A DNA stretch of 7,349 nt. It comes from Bacteroidales bacterium (GTDB lineage: Bacteria; Bacteroidota; Bacteroidia; Bacteroidales; UBA12481). Under the pieces are notes generated by a model, which searched no databases, was not told the DNA's origin, and saw only the letters and a list, made by a program, of their open reading frames with translations. Both the position numbers and the translations under genes were made by a program. Each line of letters begins with the position of its first letter. Positions within the stretch are counted from its first letter, which is position 1. Shown here piece after piece: positions 1-5,818 of this stretch. Location: NCBI GenBank assembly GCA_021160155.1, contig JAGHDB010000006.1, forward strand, positions 1 to 7,349. The letters are read 5' to 3'.

Positions 1-460
1 ACTGCACAATCTGGCGTACCAGCTCTACTCCGTCAGCAGCGATATCATCCAGCCTGCCGATAAAGGGAGAGACGTAAGTAGCTCCGGCTTTAGCTGCCAG
101 TAATGCCTGTCCGGTTGAGAAAATCAGTGTGCAATTGGTTCTGATCTGGTGATCCGTAAGGTATTTGATGGCTTTAATACCGTCCCGGATGATTGGGATT
201 TTGACAACGATCTGCGGATGCAAAGCGGCAAGTTCTTCACCCTCACGGATCATGCCTTCAAAATCTGTGGCGATTACTTCGGCACTTACATCTCCATCCA
301 CGATGTTACAGATCTGAATGTAATGATCCAGGATGTTTTGTCTTCCGCTGATACCTTCCCTGGCCATTAATGAAGGATTTGTAGTGACTCCATCCAGGAT
401 TCCAAGGCTTTGTGCTTCACTGATTTGTTCTAGGTTGGCAGTGTCGAGAAAAAATTTCAT
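1..460 (-). CDS. tal: Small transaldolase of the FSA/TalC family, 3' end cut off by the window
   Basis: The ATG is at 460-458 and 153 codons are visible before the left edge, about 70% of the usual 215-220 residues. The translation begins [12 protein letters not shown], has the family's VTTNPSL at 25-31 and the Schiff-base lysine in VVKIPI (Lys87), then TNCTLIFS (108-115) and [11 protein letters not shown] (129-139). The family forms (beta/alpha)8-barrel cytosolic enzymes. Transaldolases move a dihydroxyacetone unit in the non-oxidative pentose phosphate pathway; the aldolase members cleave fructose 6-phosphate. Two residues favour transaldolase: Glu61 in SAEV, where E. coli FSA has Gln59, and Phe133 in SPFIGR, where FSA has Tyr131. 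The gene starts 21 nt after the lipoprotein stop and is probably co-transcribed with it. No Shine-Dalgarno is visible, and an AT-rich leader precedes the start. The family is certain; the substrate choice is inferred. Confidence 0.93.
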   Translation of the reverse strand, partial: MKFFLDTANLEQISEAQSLGILDGVTTNPSLMAREGISGRQNILDHYIQICNIVDGDVSAEVIATDFEGMIREGEELAALHPQIVVKIPIIRDGIKAIKYLTDHQIRTNCTLIFSTGQALLAAKAGATYVSPFIGRLDDIAADGVELVRQIVQ

Positions 461-481
461 AGCAATAAATAAAAATGAAGT

Positions 482-1486
482 TTACAGAATAAGTTTAGAT
501 ATTCCTACGTAATAAAGGTCAAATCCCCCTCTTCCCCCCGGTCGGTCGGAAGAAAATATCATCAGGTCATTGCTGAAATAGGGGGCATAAAAGGTTGCCG
601 GTCTGAATTCGTTATACGGTGAATTGATCAGCGGACCAAAATTAACGGGATCCTGCCATTTATCACCATCATAAACAGAATAGTACAGGTCGTATCCGCC
701 ATATCCTCCGGCACGTTTTGAAGTAAAGACCAACAGGTTGCCATTAATGAAAGGGCAGGCATCTGCAGCATCAGAGTTGAGTTGTGTGATTGGTGTGGCG
801 GGGTACAAAGTGTCTGTTCTGGCCCACTCGTAACATGCGCCCGGTTCAGTGGGCAGTGCGGCTTGATACAGATCCAGGTTGCCGTCACGATTTGAGCAGA
901 AGATCACCAGGTCGAGATCGATTGACATAGTGGCATAGGCATCATAATCCGGCGTGTTTAACCCTTTTATCCTGAAAGGCTCCGGTCCGATTTGCGAACC
1001 TCCGCCAAAAGTATACTGGTCATAAAATGAAGTATAAATCTCCATGTTTCCGGTACGGTTGCTTGAAAAGAGGAAGAAATATTCCTGGCTGCCCAGTGGG
1101 GCGATATACGGGCCGAATTCATCATTATCCGTATTGGACAGTTGTGTTAGATAATAGAAGGGATAGGTGGCATACCGTTCAGCTGTGATAGAGAGGCTTC
1201 CGTCAAACTGATTAAAGGATGCATATAGTTGATACTCAACCAAGTCATAATCTTCCCCATTGGAATTTCTGTTGCTTGAGAATACCAGGGGGATACTGAA
1301 AGCCAATGTGGGTGGCCCGGCTGAATTATAGTCGTCAAAGGTGCTGTTCACAGGTGCCAGGTTTTTTGCCGTATCCGGGAAAGCACCTTCGGGAAAATTG
1401 ACCGGCCATTTATTTTTAAGATGACATCCTGAAAAGATCAAAAGAACTGCCATTAATGCCAGAACGGGATTGATAAATTTTTTCAT
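482..1486 (-). CDS. Lipoprotein with five PD40 (TolB-like beta-propeller) motifs
   Basis: The 334-residue product starts MKKFINPVLALMAVLLIFSGC, a lysine-rich signal peptide with a hydrophobic core and a lipobox-like FSGC, so Cys21 is the probable lipidated residue. Phe at -3 is not the classic choice but is tolerable. Five PD40 motifs of the form FSSNRxGGxDLY follow, at about 68-83, 138-152, 193-208, 251-269 and 307-327, which fits a five- or six-bladed propeller filling the mature protein. No OmpA peptidoglycan-binding domain follows, unlike many PD40 proteins of Bacteroidota. Residues 277-298 (WQDPVNFGPLINSPYNEFRP) match the linker common in that phylum. The residues after Cys21 (HLKNK) are not acidic, so there is no obvious surface-export signal. 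A periplasmic binding or scaffold role is plausible; the ligand is unknown. The in-frame ATG at 1528 was not used because it lies inside the SRP RNA and would spoil the signal peptide. Confidence 0.85.
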   Translation of the reverse strand: MKKFINPVLALMAVLLIFSGCHLKNKWPVNFPEGAFPDTAKNLAPVNSTFDDYNSAGPPTLAFSIPLVFSSNRNSNGEDYDLVEYQLYASFNQFDGSLSITAERYATYPFYYLTQLSNTDNDEFGPYIAPLGSQEYFFLFSSNRTGNMEIYTSFYDQYTFGGGSQIGPEPFRIKGLNTPDYDAYATMSIDLDLVIFCSNRDGNLDLYQAALPTEPGACYEWARTDTLYPATPITQLNSDAADACPFINGNLLVFTSKRAGGYGGYDLYYSVYDGDKWQDPVNFGPLINSPYNEFRPATFYAPYFSNDLMIFSSDRPGGRGGFDLYYVGISKLIL

Positions 1487-1505
1487 AGTCGAAGAATATT
1501 TAATC

Positions 1506-1512
1506 AAAAAAA
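1506..1512 (-). terminator. U-run ending the SRP RNA
   Basis: On the minus strand seven T residues follow directly after the closing 8-bp stem of the SRP RNA (CTTACCCG then TTTTTTT). A GC-containing stem followed by a U-tract is the layout of an intrinsic terminator, with the body of the SRP RNA acting as the hairpin. Some read-through would be needed to express the lipoprotein gene 20 nt further on, because no convincing separate promoter is visible in 1487-1505. Confidence 0.5.
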
Positions 1513-1611
1513 CGGGTAAGCTACTCATATCGCGCCGCTACGACCGCGTACCCTTGCTACCTTCCGGTCCTGGGGGAGTTCCGCAGGAGCTAGCCGTATA
1601 AGACTTACCCG
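1513..1611 (-). ncRNA. ffs: Signal recognition particle RNA, small bacterial (4.5S) type
   Basis: Read on the minus strand, the apical part is CCCCAGGACCGGAAGGTAGCAAGGG. It contains the GGAA tetraloop closed by CC/GG and the asymmetric AGGA / AGCA internal loop, which is the conserved domain IV binding site of the Ffh protein (E. coli has AGGTCCGGAAGGAAGCA). The two ends close in a perfect 8-bp stem, CGGGTAAG (1513-1520 on the plus strand) with CTTACCCG (1604-1611). The roughly 99-nt length fits the short form without an Alu domain. The RNA pairs with Ffh to target membrane and secreted proteins co-translationally. A promoter-like element lies directly upstream (1616-1648) and a T7 tract directly downstream. 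Ends may be off by a few bases. Confidence 0.93.
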
Positions 1612-1615
1612 CCCG

Positions 1616-1648
1616 TAAAGATAGGAAATGTTTTTCAGTTGATGCAAA
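1616..1648 (-). promoter_or_regulatory. Putative Bacteroidota-type promoter for ffs
   Basis: On the minus strand TTTG (1648-1645) is followed after 21 nt by TATCTTTA (1623-1616), one mismatch from the TAnnTTTG -7 element used by the primary sigma factor of Bacteroidota. A start about five bases downstream falls at 1610-1612, matching the 5' end of the SRP RNA predicted independently from its closing stem. The agreement of the two estimates is the main support; no transcript data are available. Confidence 0.5.
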
Positions 1649-1662
1649 ATCAAATATCTTTG
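1631..1662 (+). promoter_or_regulatory. Putative promoter for the DUF4199-glycosyltransferase operon
   Basis: TATCTTTG at 1655-1662 is an exact match to the Bacteroidota -7 consensus TAnnTTTG. The T-rich block TTTTT at 1631-1635 sits at the right distance for the weaker -33 element, though it lacks the G of TTTG. Transcription would begin near 1667-1669, giving an A-rich leader of about 27 nt before the ATG at 1695, with no Shine-Dalgarno. The element overlaps the divergent ffs promoter on the other strand. Confidence 0.5.
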
Positions 1663-1694
1663 GAGTTCTTAAACTTCTTAAACAGAGAGAAAAA

Positions 1695-2234
1695 ATGGAA
1701 AATCGCGGGATATTGACCCGGCAGGCTATGAATTATGGTTTGGTGATGGCCTTGGTTTTAATCCTGCTAAGTCTGACGGTTTGGGCACTGAAACTTGAAA
1801 GTGCTGCCTGGTTTCAATATTTCAACTGGGCAGTATTAATCACAGTTTTATATATTTTTCTTAAAAATTTCAGGGATCGTTACCATGCGGGAGTGATTCG
1901 TTATGGGCAGGCAGTAGGTGCGGGTGTTTTGATTTTCTTTTTTGCTTCTGTGATATATGCTTTGTATACTGTGATCTACAATGCATATATTGATCCGCAT
2001 GCCATTGACAGGAGTCTTGATCTGTTGGAGGAGTTATATAATCAAAGAGGTTTCAGTGAAGCGCAGATAGAGGCGGCCATGAATCTGGCCCAGCGTATGC
2101 GTACACCCGCTTTACTGGCTTTCTCAGCTGTGTTTGGGACGACACTGACGGGATTGATTCTGTCACTGATTGTTTCTATCTTCGTTCAGCGTAAGGGGAA
2201 TTCTTTTACTGAAACCATGGAAGAAGTTGATTAA
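1695..2234 (+). CDS. DUF4199 family four-helix membrane protein
   Basis: The 179-residue protein has four predicted membrane segments at about 13-32, 37-57, 72-96 and 138-164. A polar stretch (98-136) with SLDLLEELYNQRGFSEAQIEAAM lies between helices three and four, and the tail is short and acidic. The overall pattern (LTRQAMNYGLVMALVLI at the start, a YHAGVIRYGQAVGAGVLI-type third helix, the soluble helical insert) matches DUF4199, a family of unknown function found mainly in Bacteroidota. It often sits directly before a DPM1-like glycosyltransferase, as here, with a 21-nt gap. The context suggests a partner or accessory of that enzyme in the inner membrane, but no catalytic residues can be named. 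The start is set by the A-rich leader and the nearby TATCTTTG promoter element. Confidence 0.82.
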   Translation: MENRGILTRQAMNYGLVMALVLILLSLTVWALKLESAAWFQYFNWAVLITVLYIFLKNFRDRYHAGVIRYGQAVGAGVLIFFFASVIYALYTVIYNAYIDPHAIDRSLDLLEELYNQRGFSEAQIEAAMNLAQRMRTPALLAFSAVFGTTLTGLILSLIVSIFVQRKGNSFTETMEEVD

Positions 2235-2255
2235 AACTCTTCATAGTTAATTAAT

Positions 2256-3203
2256 ATGGATCTTTCTGTTGTTATACCTTTGTTTAATGAATCCGAATCA
2301 CTTATTGAATTGACGCGCTGGATTGACCGTGTGACCCGTGATAACGGATTATCACATGAGATTATTCTGGTTGATGATGGCAGTTCGGACGGTTCGTGGG
2401 GTATCATTACCCGGTTGGCGGATACCAATTCTGTCATACGGGGTATTCGCTTTCGACGGAATTACGGTAAAGCTGCTGCTTTACACTGTGGGTTTCAAAA
2501 GGCCTCCGGCGAAGTGGTTATTACTATGGATGCCGACCTGCAGGACAGTCCGGATGAGATACCCGAATTATACCGGATGATTACTGAAGAGGGGTATGAT
2601 CTGGTTTCGGGATGGAAAAAGAAGCGTAAAGATCCCATCACCAAACGTTGGCCCAGTCGTTTTTTTAACCGGGTAGCGCGATTTGCCAGCGGGATTAAAC
2701 TGCATGATTTCAATTGCGGATTGAAAGCTTACCGGAAAGAGGTGGTTAAAGGCATTGAACTATACGGGGATATGCATCGTTATGTACCCATTATTGCAAA
2801 GCGTTCTGGATTCACCCGGATTGGGGAGAAAGTGGTTACACACAGTCACCGGCAATTCGGGAGATCGAAATACGGCTGGGAGCGTGTGCTTAATGGAACG
2901 CTTGACTTATTGACTATCAGTTTCATAACAAAGTTCAGTAAAAGGCCCATGCATTTTTTCGGTTCTTTTGGTCTTTTAATGATGTTACTTGGGGCGTTGG
3001 TGACCGGGTGGCTGGCAGGTGTAAAGATTCATGCCCTGCATTTGCATCTCACAGTTCGTGAAGTGACGGCACAACCTCTCTTTTATATTGCGCTTTTAAC
3101 CGTAATTATCGGGGTTCAGTTTTTTTTAACCGGATTTTTAGCGGAGCTGGTCTCCAGGTCGTCGACTGATCGAAATAAATATCTGATTGAAAAGGAGGTA
3201 TGA
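2256..3203 (+). CDS. GT2 glycosyltransferase, DPM1/GtrB-like, with two C-terminal membrane helices
   Basis: The 315-residue protein opens with LSVVIPLFNESESL, a GT-A fold start. It carries VDDGSSDGS (39-47), RRNYGKAAAL (67-75), the metal-binding DADLQDSPDEIPEL (92-105), and HDFNCGLKAYRKEV (150-163). The stretch up to about 230 resembles enzymes that transfer a sugar from a nucleotide donor to a polyprenyl phosphate (dolichol-phosphate mannose synthase, GtrB, ArnC). Two hydrophobic segments at about 234-255 and 275-297 anchor it in the inner membrane, with the active site facing the cytosol. Length and domain order are normal for the GtrB-like group. It follows the DUF4199 gene and its TGA overlaps the ATG of the methyltransferase gene (ATGA, 3200-3203). 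The sugar donor cannot be read from the sequence; glucose or mannose are common in relatives. Confidence 0.92.
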   Translation: MDLSVVIPLFNESESLIELTRWIDRVTRDNGLSHEIILVDDGSSDGSWGIITRLADTNSVIRGIRFRRNYGKAAALHCGFQKASGEVVITMDADLQDSPDEIPELYRMITEEGYDLVSGWKKKRKDPITKRWPSRFFNRVARFASGIKLHDFNCGLKAYRKEVVKGIELYGDMHRYVPIIAKRSGFTRIGEKVVTHSHRQFGRSKYGWERVLNGTLDLLTISFITKFSKRPMHFFGSFGLLMMLLGALVTGWLAGVKIHALHLHLTVREVTAQPLFYIALLTVIIGVQFFLTGFLAELVSRSSTDRNKYLIEKEV

Positions 3204-3967
3204 AAACCCTGATCAGGTGGTTGATGAGACATGTACCGCGACCGATGCTGATCCGTTTAAGTTTGTTATTCGGATGGGTAATCCGGCCATTTTACCGCGG
3301 AAACCGGGTTTTCTGTCCGGTTTGCCGCTCCTCTTTCAGACAATTTCTGCCTTATGGTATTCAAAAACGGGAGAATGTGCTCTGTCCTTCCTGCCTGAGT
3401 CTTGAAAGGCACCGGCTGATATGGCTTTATCTGGAACAGAAGAGTGATTTCTTTACTGCTCCCGGCCGGGTATTGCATGTAGCTCCTGAGCAGTGTTTCT
3501 ACAAACGGTTTAAAAAGCTGGATCATATTGATTATGTTACTGCCGACCTTGAGTCGCCCATGGCCGATCTGCATTTTGATTTGCATCATATTCCATTGGA
3601 TGAGAAACAGTTTGATTGGGTGATATGCAATCATGTGTTAGAGCATGTGGCAGATGACCGGCAGGTTATGAAAGAAATCCTGAGGGTTTTAAAACCGGGT
3701 GGACGGGCTTTACTGCAGGTCCCACTGGATTATAGTTATGAAATCACCTATGAGGATCCGGGTATTACCGATCCATCGGAGAGAGAGATTCATTTTGGAC
3801 AGAGAGACCATCTTCGGGTATACGGATGTGATTACCCTGAGCGGTTACGTGAAGCAGGTTTTACGGTATATGAAGAGTACTTTCTTCAGGAATTACTTCC
3901 AGAACAAAGAGAACGGTACCGGCTCCCGGAAAAGGAGGATATTTATTTATGCCAACGCCCGAAGTAA
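3200..3967 (+). CDS. Zinc-ribbon class I SAM-dependent methyltransferase
   Basis: The 255-residue product has an N-terminal basic, hydrophobic stretch (1-31), then two Cys pairs, CPVC (39-42) and CPSC (62-65), that look like a zinc ribbon. A methyltransferase type 11-like domain follows. Motif I is unusual (VLHVAPEQ, 91-98, instead of a glycine-rich loop); DYVTADLE (111-118) carries the acidic residue for SAM ribose, NHVLEHV is at 144-150 and LKPGG at 164-168. HFGQRDHLRVYG (about 199-210) is a later conserved-looking block. The acceptor is unknown; the position between two glycosyltransferases suggests a sugar or lipid-linked glycan. The start overlaps the previous stop as ATGA. An AAAGGAGG sequence ends one base before this ATG, too close for a normal Shine-Dalgarno, so coupling by re-initiation is more likely. 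An alternative in-frame ATG is at 3224. Confidence 0.82.
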   Translation: MKTLIRWLMRHVPRPMLIRLSLLFGWVIRPFYRGNRVFCPVCRSSFRQFLPYGIQKRENVLCPSCLSLERHRLIWLYLEQKSDFFTAPGRVLHVAPEQCFYKRFKKLDHIDYVTADLESPMADLHFDLHHIPLDEKQFDWVICNHVLEHVADDRQVMKEILRVLKPGGRALLQVPLDYSYEITYEDPGITDPSEREIHFGQRDHLRVYGCDYPERLREAGFTVYEEYFLQELLPEQRERYRLPEKEDIYLCQRPK

Positions 3968-4974
3968 TAGCACCACGTTTTTCTATAATTATTCCGGTTT
4001 ACAACCGTCCGGATGAGATGAGAGAGCTCATGGCTTCGCTGAAGCAGCAGACTTTTAACGATTTTGAAGTGGTTGTGGTGGAGGATGGGTCTACATTAAC
4101 ATCAGAAGAGGTAGTCGAAGAGAGTAGGGATGTATTGAACATCAAATATATAGTTACAGAAAAGGTGGGCCCTTCAAATGCCCGTAATCGTGGAATCAGG
4201 GAAGCGGAGGGGGCTTATTATATTTTTACCGATAGTGATTGTATTTTGCCGGAAGATTATCTGGCTCAAATTGATCAGTCGTTGAGGCAGGATCCGGTGG
4301 AAGTATTTGGCGGGCCGGATCGTGCGGCACCGGGATTTAATCGGCGGCAGAAGTCGATTTCATACGCGATGACCTCATTTCTGACCACGGGTGGTATTCG
4401 TGGTGGCAAAAAGCAGGTTGACCGTTATTATCCCAGAAGTTTCAATATGGGAATCAGCAGAAAGGCCATGCAACTGGTCGGCGGCTTTCCGGTTACTCGT
4501 ATGCATCCTGGTGAAGATATGGTATTCACTATTGAATTAATGCGTCAAGGTGTCACTACGCGTTGTATATATGATGCTTATGTATTTCATAAGCGGCGGA
4601 CTACTTACCGGAATTTTTTCCGGCAGGTTTTCGGGTTTGGAAAAACCCGTTACCTGATTTCCGGGGTGTATCCTGATACGTTTAAATTTTACTACCTGTT
4701 TCCGGCCGGAGCAGTGATTTCAGGGGCTGTTTTATTAATTTTCGGGATGTTGTTCGACTGGCTCTTCTTAACACCAGTGGTTCTGTTTGCATGGGTTCTT
4801 ATCATAGATGCATCCTTTCGTCACCGTTCGCTGGTTACCGGTTTATTGAGTTGCTGGGCTGCTTTCATCCAGATTACCGGGTATGGGTTAGGGTACCTGG
4901 ATTCCTGGTGTCGGGTTACTCTGCTGCAGCGGGATGAATACGGAGTGTTAGCACACGGATTTTATCCGGATTAA
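3949..4974 (+). CDS. GT2 glycosyltransferase with C-terminal membrane region
   Basis: The 341-residue protein begins PRFSIIIPVYNRPDEM and shows VVVEDGS (42-48), GPSNARNRGI (74-83), TDSDCILP (94-101) as the DxD metal site, FNMGISRKAM (165-174) and the general-base region GED (188-190). This is the layout of inverting GT-A enzymes of family 2. Hydrophobic segments at about 248-269, 271-289 and 297-316 indicate membrane anchoring at the C terminus. The donor and acceptor are unknown; a role downstream of the GtrB-like enzyme in the same operon is likely. The start overlaps the methyltransferase by 19 nt and has a strong AAAGGAGG (3931-3938) ten bases upstream, which supports this ATG. The last 59 nt overlap the 3' end of miaA on the other strand. 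Confidence 0.9.
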   Translation: MPTPEVIAPRFSIIIPVYNRPDEMRELMASLKQQTFNDFEVVVVEDGSTLTSEEVVEESRDVLNIKYIVTEKVGPSNARNRGIREAEGAYYIFTDSDCILPEDYLAQIDQSLRQDPVEVFGGPDRAAPGFNRRQKSISYAMTSFLTTGGIRGGKKQVDRYYPRSFNMGISRKAMQLVGGFPVTRMHPGEDMVFTIELMRQGVTTRCIYDAYVFHKRRTTYRNFFRQVFGFGKTRYLISGVYPDTFKFYYLFPAGAVISGAVLLIFGMLFDWLFLTPVVLFAWVLIIDASFRHRSLVTGLLSCWAAFIQITGYGLGYLDSWCRVTLLQRDEYGVLAHGFYPD

Positions 4975-5818
4975 AGAATCCGGTATCCTGATACTTACGA
5001 AACCAGGTCAGTTGTCTCCGGGCGTAGTGTCGGGTATTACGCCGGATCAGACGGATTGCTTCATCCAGCGAGTAGCGGCCGTCAAAATAACCAAATAGTT
5101 CTTTATACCCGACGGTATTAAGTGCATTCAAATGCCGGAGCGGATAAAGTGAGCGGGCTTCATCGAGCAAACCTTTTTCCATCATGTTGTCCACCCGGCG
5201 GTCAATACGCCGGTACAATTCATCTCGTGGCCGGTCAAGAATGACCAGCAGAATTTTAAAAGGTCGGTTGGATTGACGGCCTGCTCTGAACGTGGAGAAG
5301 GGCTTTCCGGTAGTCAGGCATACTTCAAGGCCTCTGAGTATTCGCTTGGGATTATTCAGGTCAATTGTTTGATAATAATCGGGGTCAAGTTGCAGAAGCT
5401 CTTTACGGAGTGTATCCACCCCTTCGTTTTTCCATCTTTTCAGAAGATTGTTCCGGATTTCAGGATCCGGATCGGGGATGTCATCCATTCCACGGATAAC
5501 TACGTCAAGGTAAAGTCCTGATCCGCCCGTCAGGAGGAGTAGCGGATGGATTTTGAACCGCTCCTGTAGTTTTGCAATTACCTCTTTTTCATATTGATAG
5601 ACCGTGTATTGATCTTTTACAGAAAGATTTCCGATAAAATGGTAAGGAACCAGATCCATCTCATCTGCTTCGGGTGCGGCGGTTCCTATTTTCATTTCAC
5701 GATAGAACTGACGGGAGTCACAAGAGAAGATTTCGGTATCCCATTTTTTGGCTAGTTGCATGCAGTAGGATGATTTTCCGACTGCAGTCGGACCCGTAAC
5801 GACCATGAGTGTATTCAT
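4916..5818 (-). CDS. miaA: tRNA dimethylallyltransferase MiaA
   Basis: MiaA transfers the dimethylallyl group of dimethylallyl diphosphate to N6 of A37 in tRNAs that read UNN codons, the first step towards ms2i6A. The 300-residue product is of usual length. It has the P-loop GPTAVGKS (9-16), DSRQFYREMKIGTAAP (34-49) with the catalytic Asp34, TGGSGLYLD (97-105), NPKRILRGLEV (156-166), LNTVGYKE (233-240) and RNTRHYARRQLTWFRK (260-275). All key residues are present, so it should be active. The ATG overlaps the stop of the acyl-CoA reductase gene (ATGA at 5818-5815), so it is probably translated from a gap-reductase-miaA transcript. The last 59 nt are shared tail-to-tail with the glycosyltransferase gene; the C-terminal residues after about 281 lie in that overlap and look non-conserved. 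Confidence 0.97.
   Translation of the reverse strand: MNTLMVVTGPTAVGKSSYCMQLAKKWDTEIFSCDSRQFYREMKIGTAAPEADEMDLVPYHFIGNLSVKDQYTVYQYEKEVIAKLQERFKIHPLLLLTGGSGLYLDVVIRGMDDIPDPDPEIRNNLLKRWKNEGVDTLRKELLQLDPDYYQTIDLNNPKRILRGLEVCLTTGKPFSTFRAGRQSNRPFKILLVILDRPRDELYRRIDRRVDNMMEKGLLDEARSLYPLRHLNALNTVGYKELFGYFDGRYSLDEAIRLIRRNTRHYARRQLTWFRKYQDTGFFNPDKIRVLTLRIHPAAAE
4966..4983. terminator. Inverted repeat at the convergent gene ends, possible bidirectional terminator
   Basis: CCGGATT (4966-4972) and AATCCGG (4977-4983) form a perfect 7-bp stem with the loop AAAG. The glycosyltransferase stop codon TAA (4972-4974) sits at the stem-loop junction. A further GGAT (4957-4960) can pair with ATCC (4985-4988) across an uneven bulge. 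No T-run follows on either side, so it is not a standard intrinsic terminator. Its position exactly where two operons converge is what suggests termination or transcript-end protection. On the minus strand it lies inside miaA codons for TGFFNPD. Confidence 0.35.

Noticed and set aside
149..370. Open frame on the plus strand opposite the transaldolase gene
   Set aside because: It is antisense to a clearly conserved enzyme; the translation resembles no family I recognise and has no promoter or ribosome site.
628..1338. Two other minus-strand open frames (628-888 and 1147-1338) inside the lipoprotein gene
   Set aside because: They are out-of-frame shadows of the PD40 repeats with no family resemblance.
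1487..1528. In-frame upstream ATG at 1528 that would extend the lipoprotein by 14 residues
   Set aside because: It lies inside the SRP RNA gene and would put MSSLPVFLIKYSST before a perfectly good MKKF signal peptide; the ATG at 1486 fits much better.
1513..1611. Structured RNA considered as a tRNA or riboswitch
   Set aside because: There is no tRNA cloverleaf or T-loop; the GGAA tetraloop with AGGA/AGCA internal loop is specific for SRP RNA domain IV.
3187..4016. Plus-strand open frames at 3187-3405 and 3699-4016 and a minus-strand frame at 3266-3634
   Set aside because: All overlap the methyltransferase in other frames; the methyltransferase has the conserved motifs.
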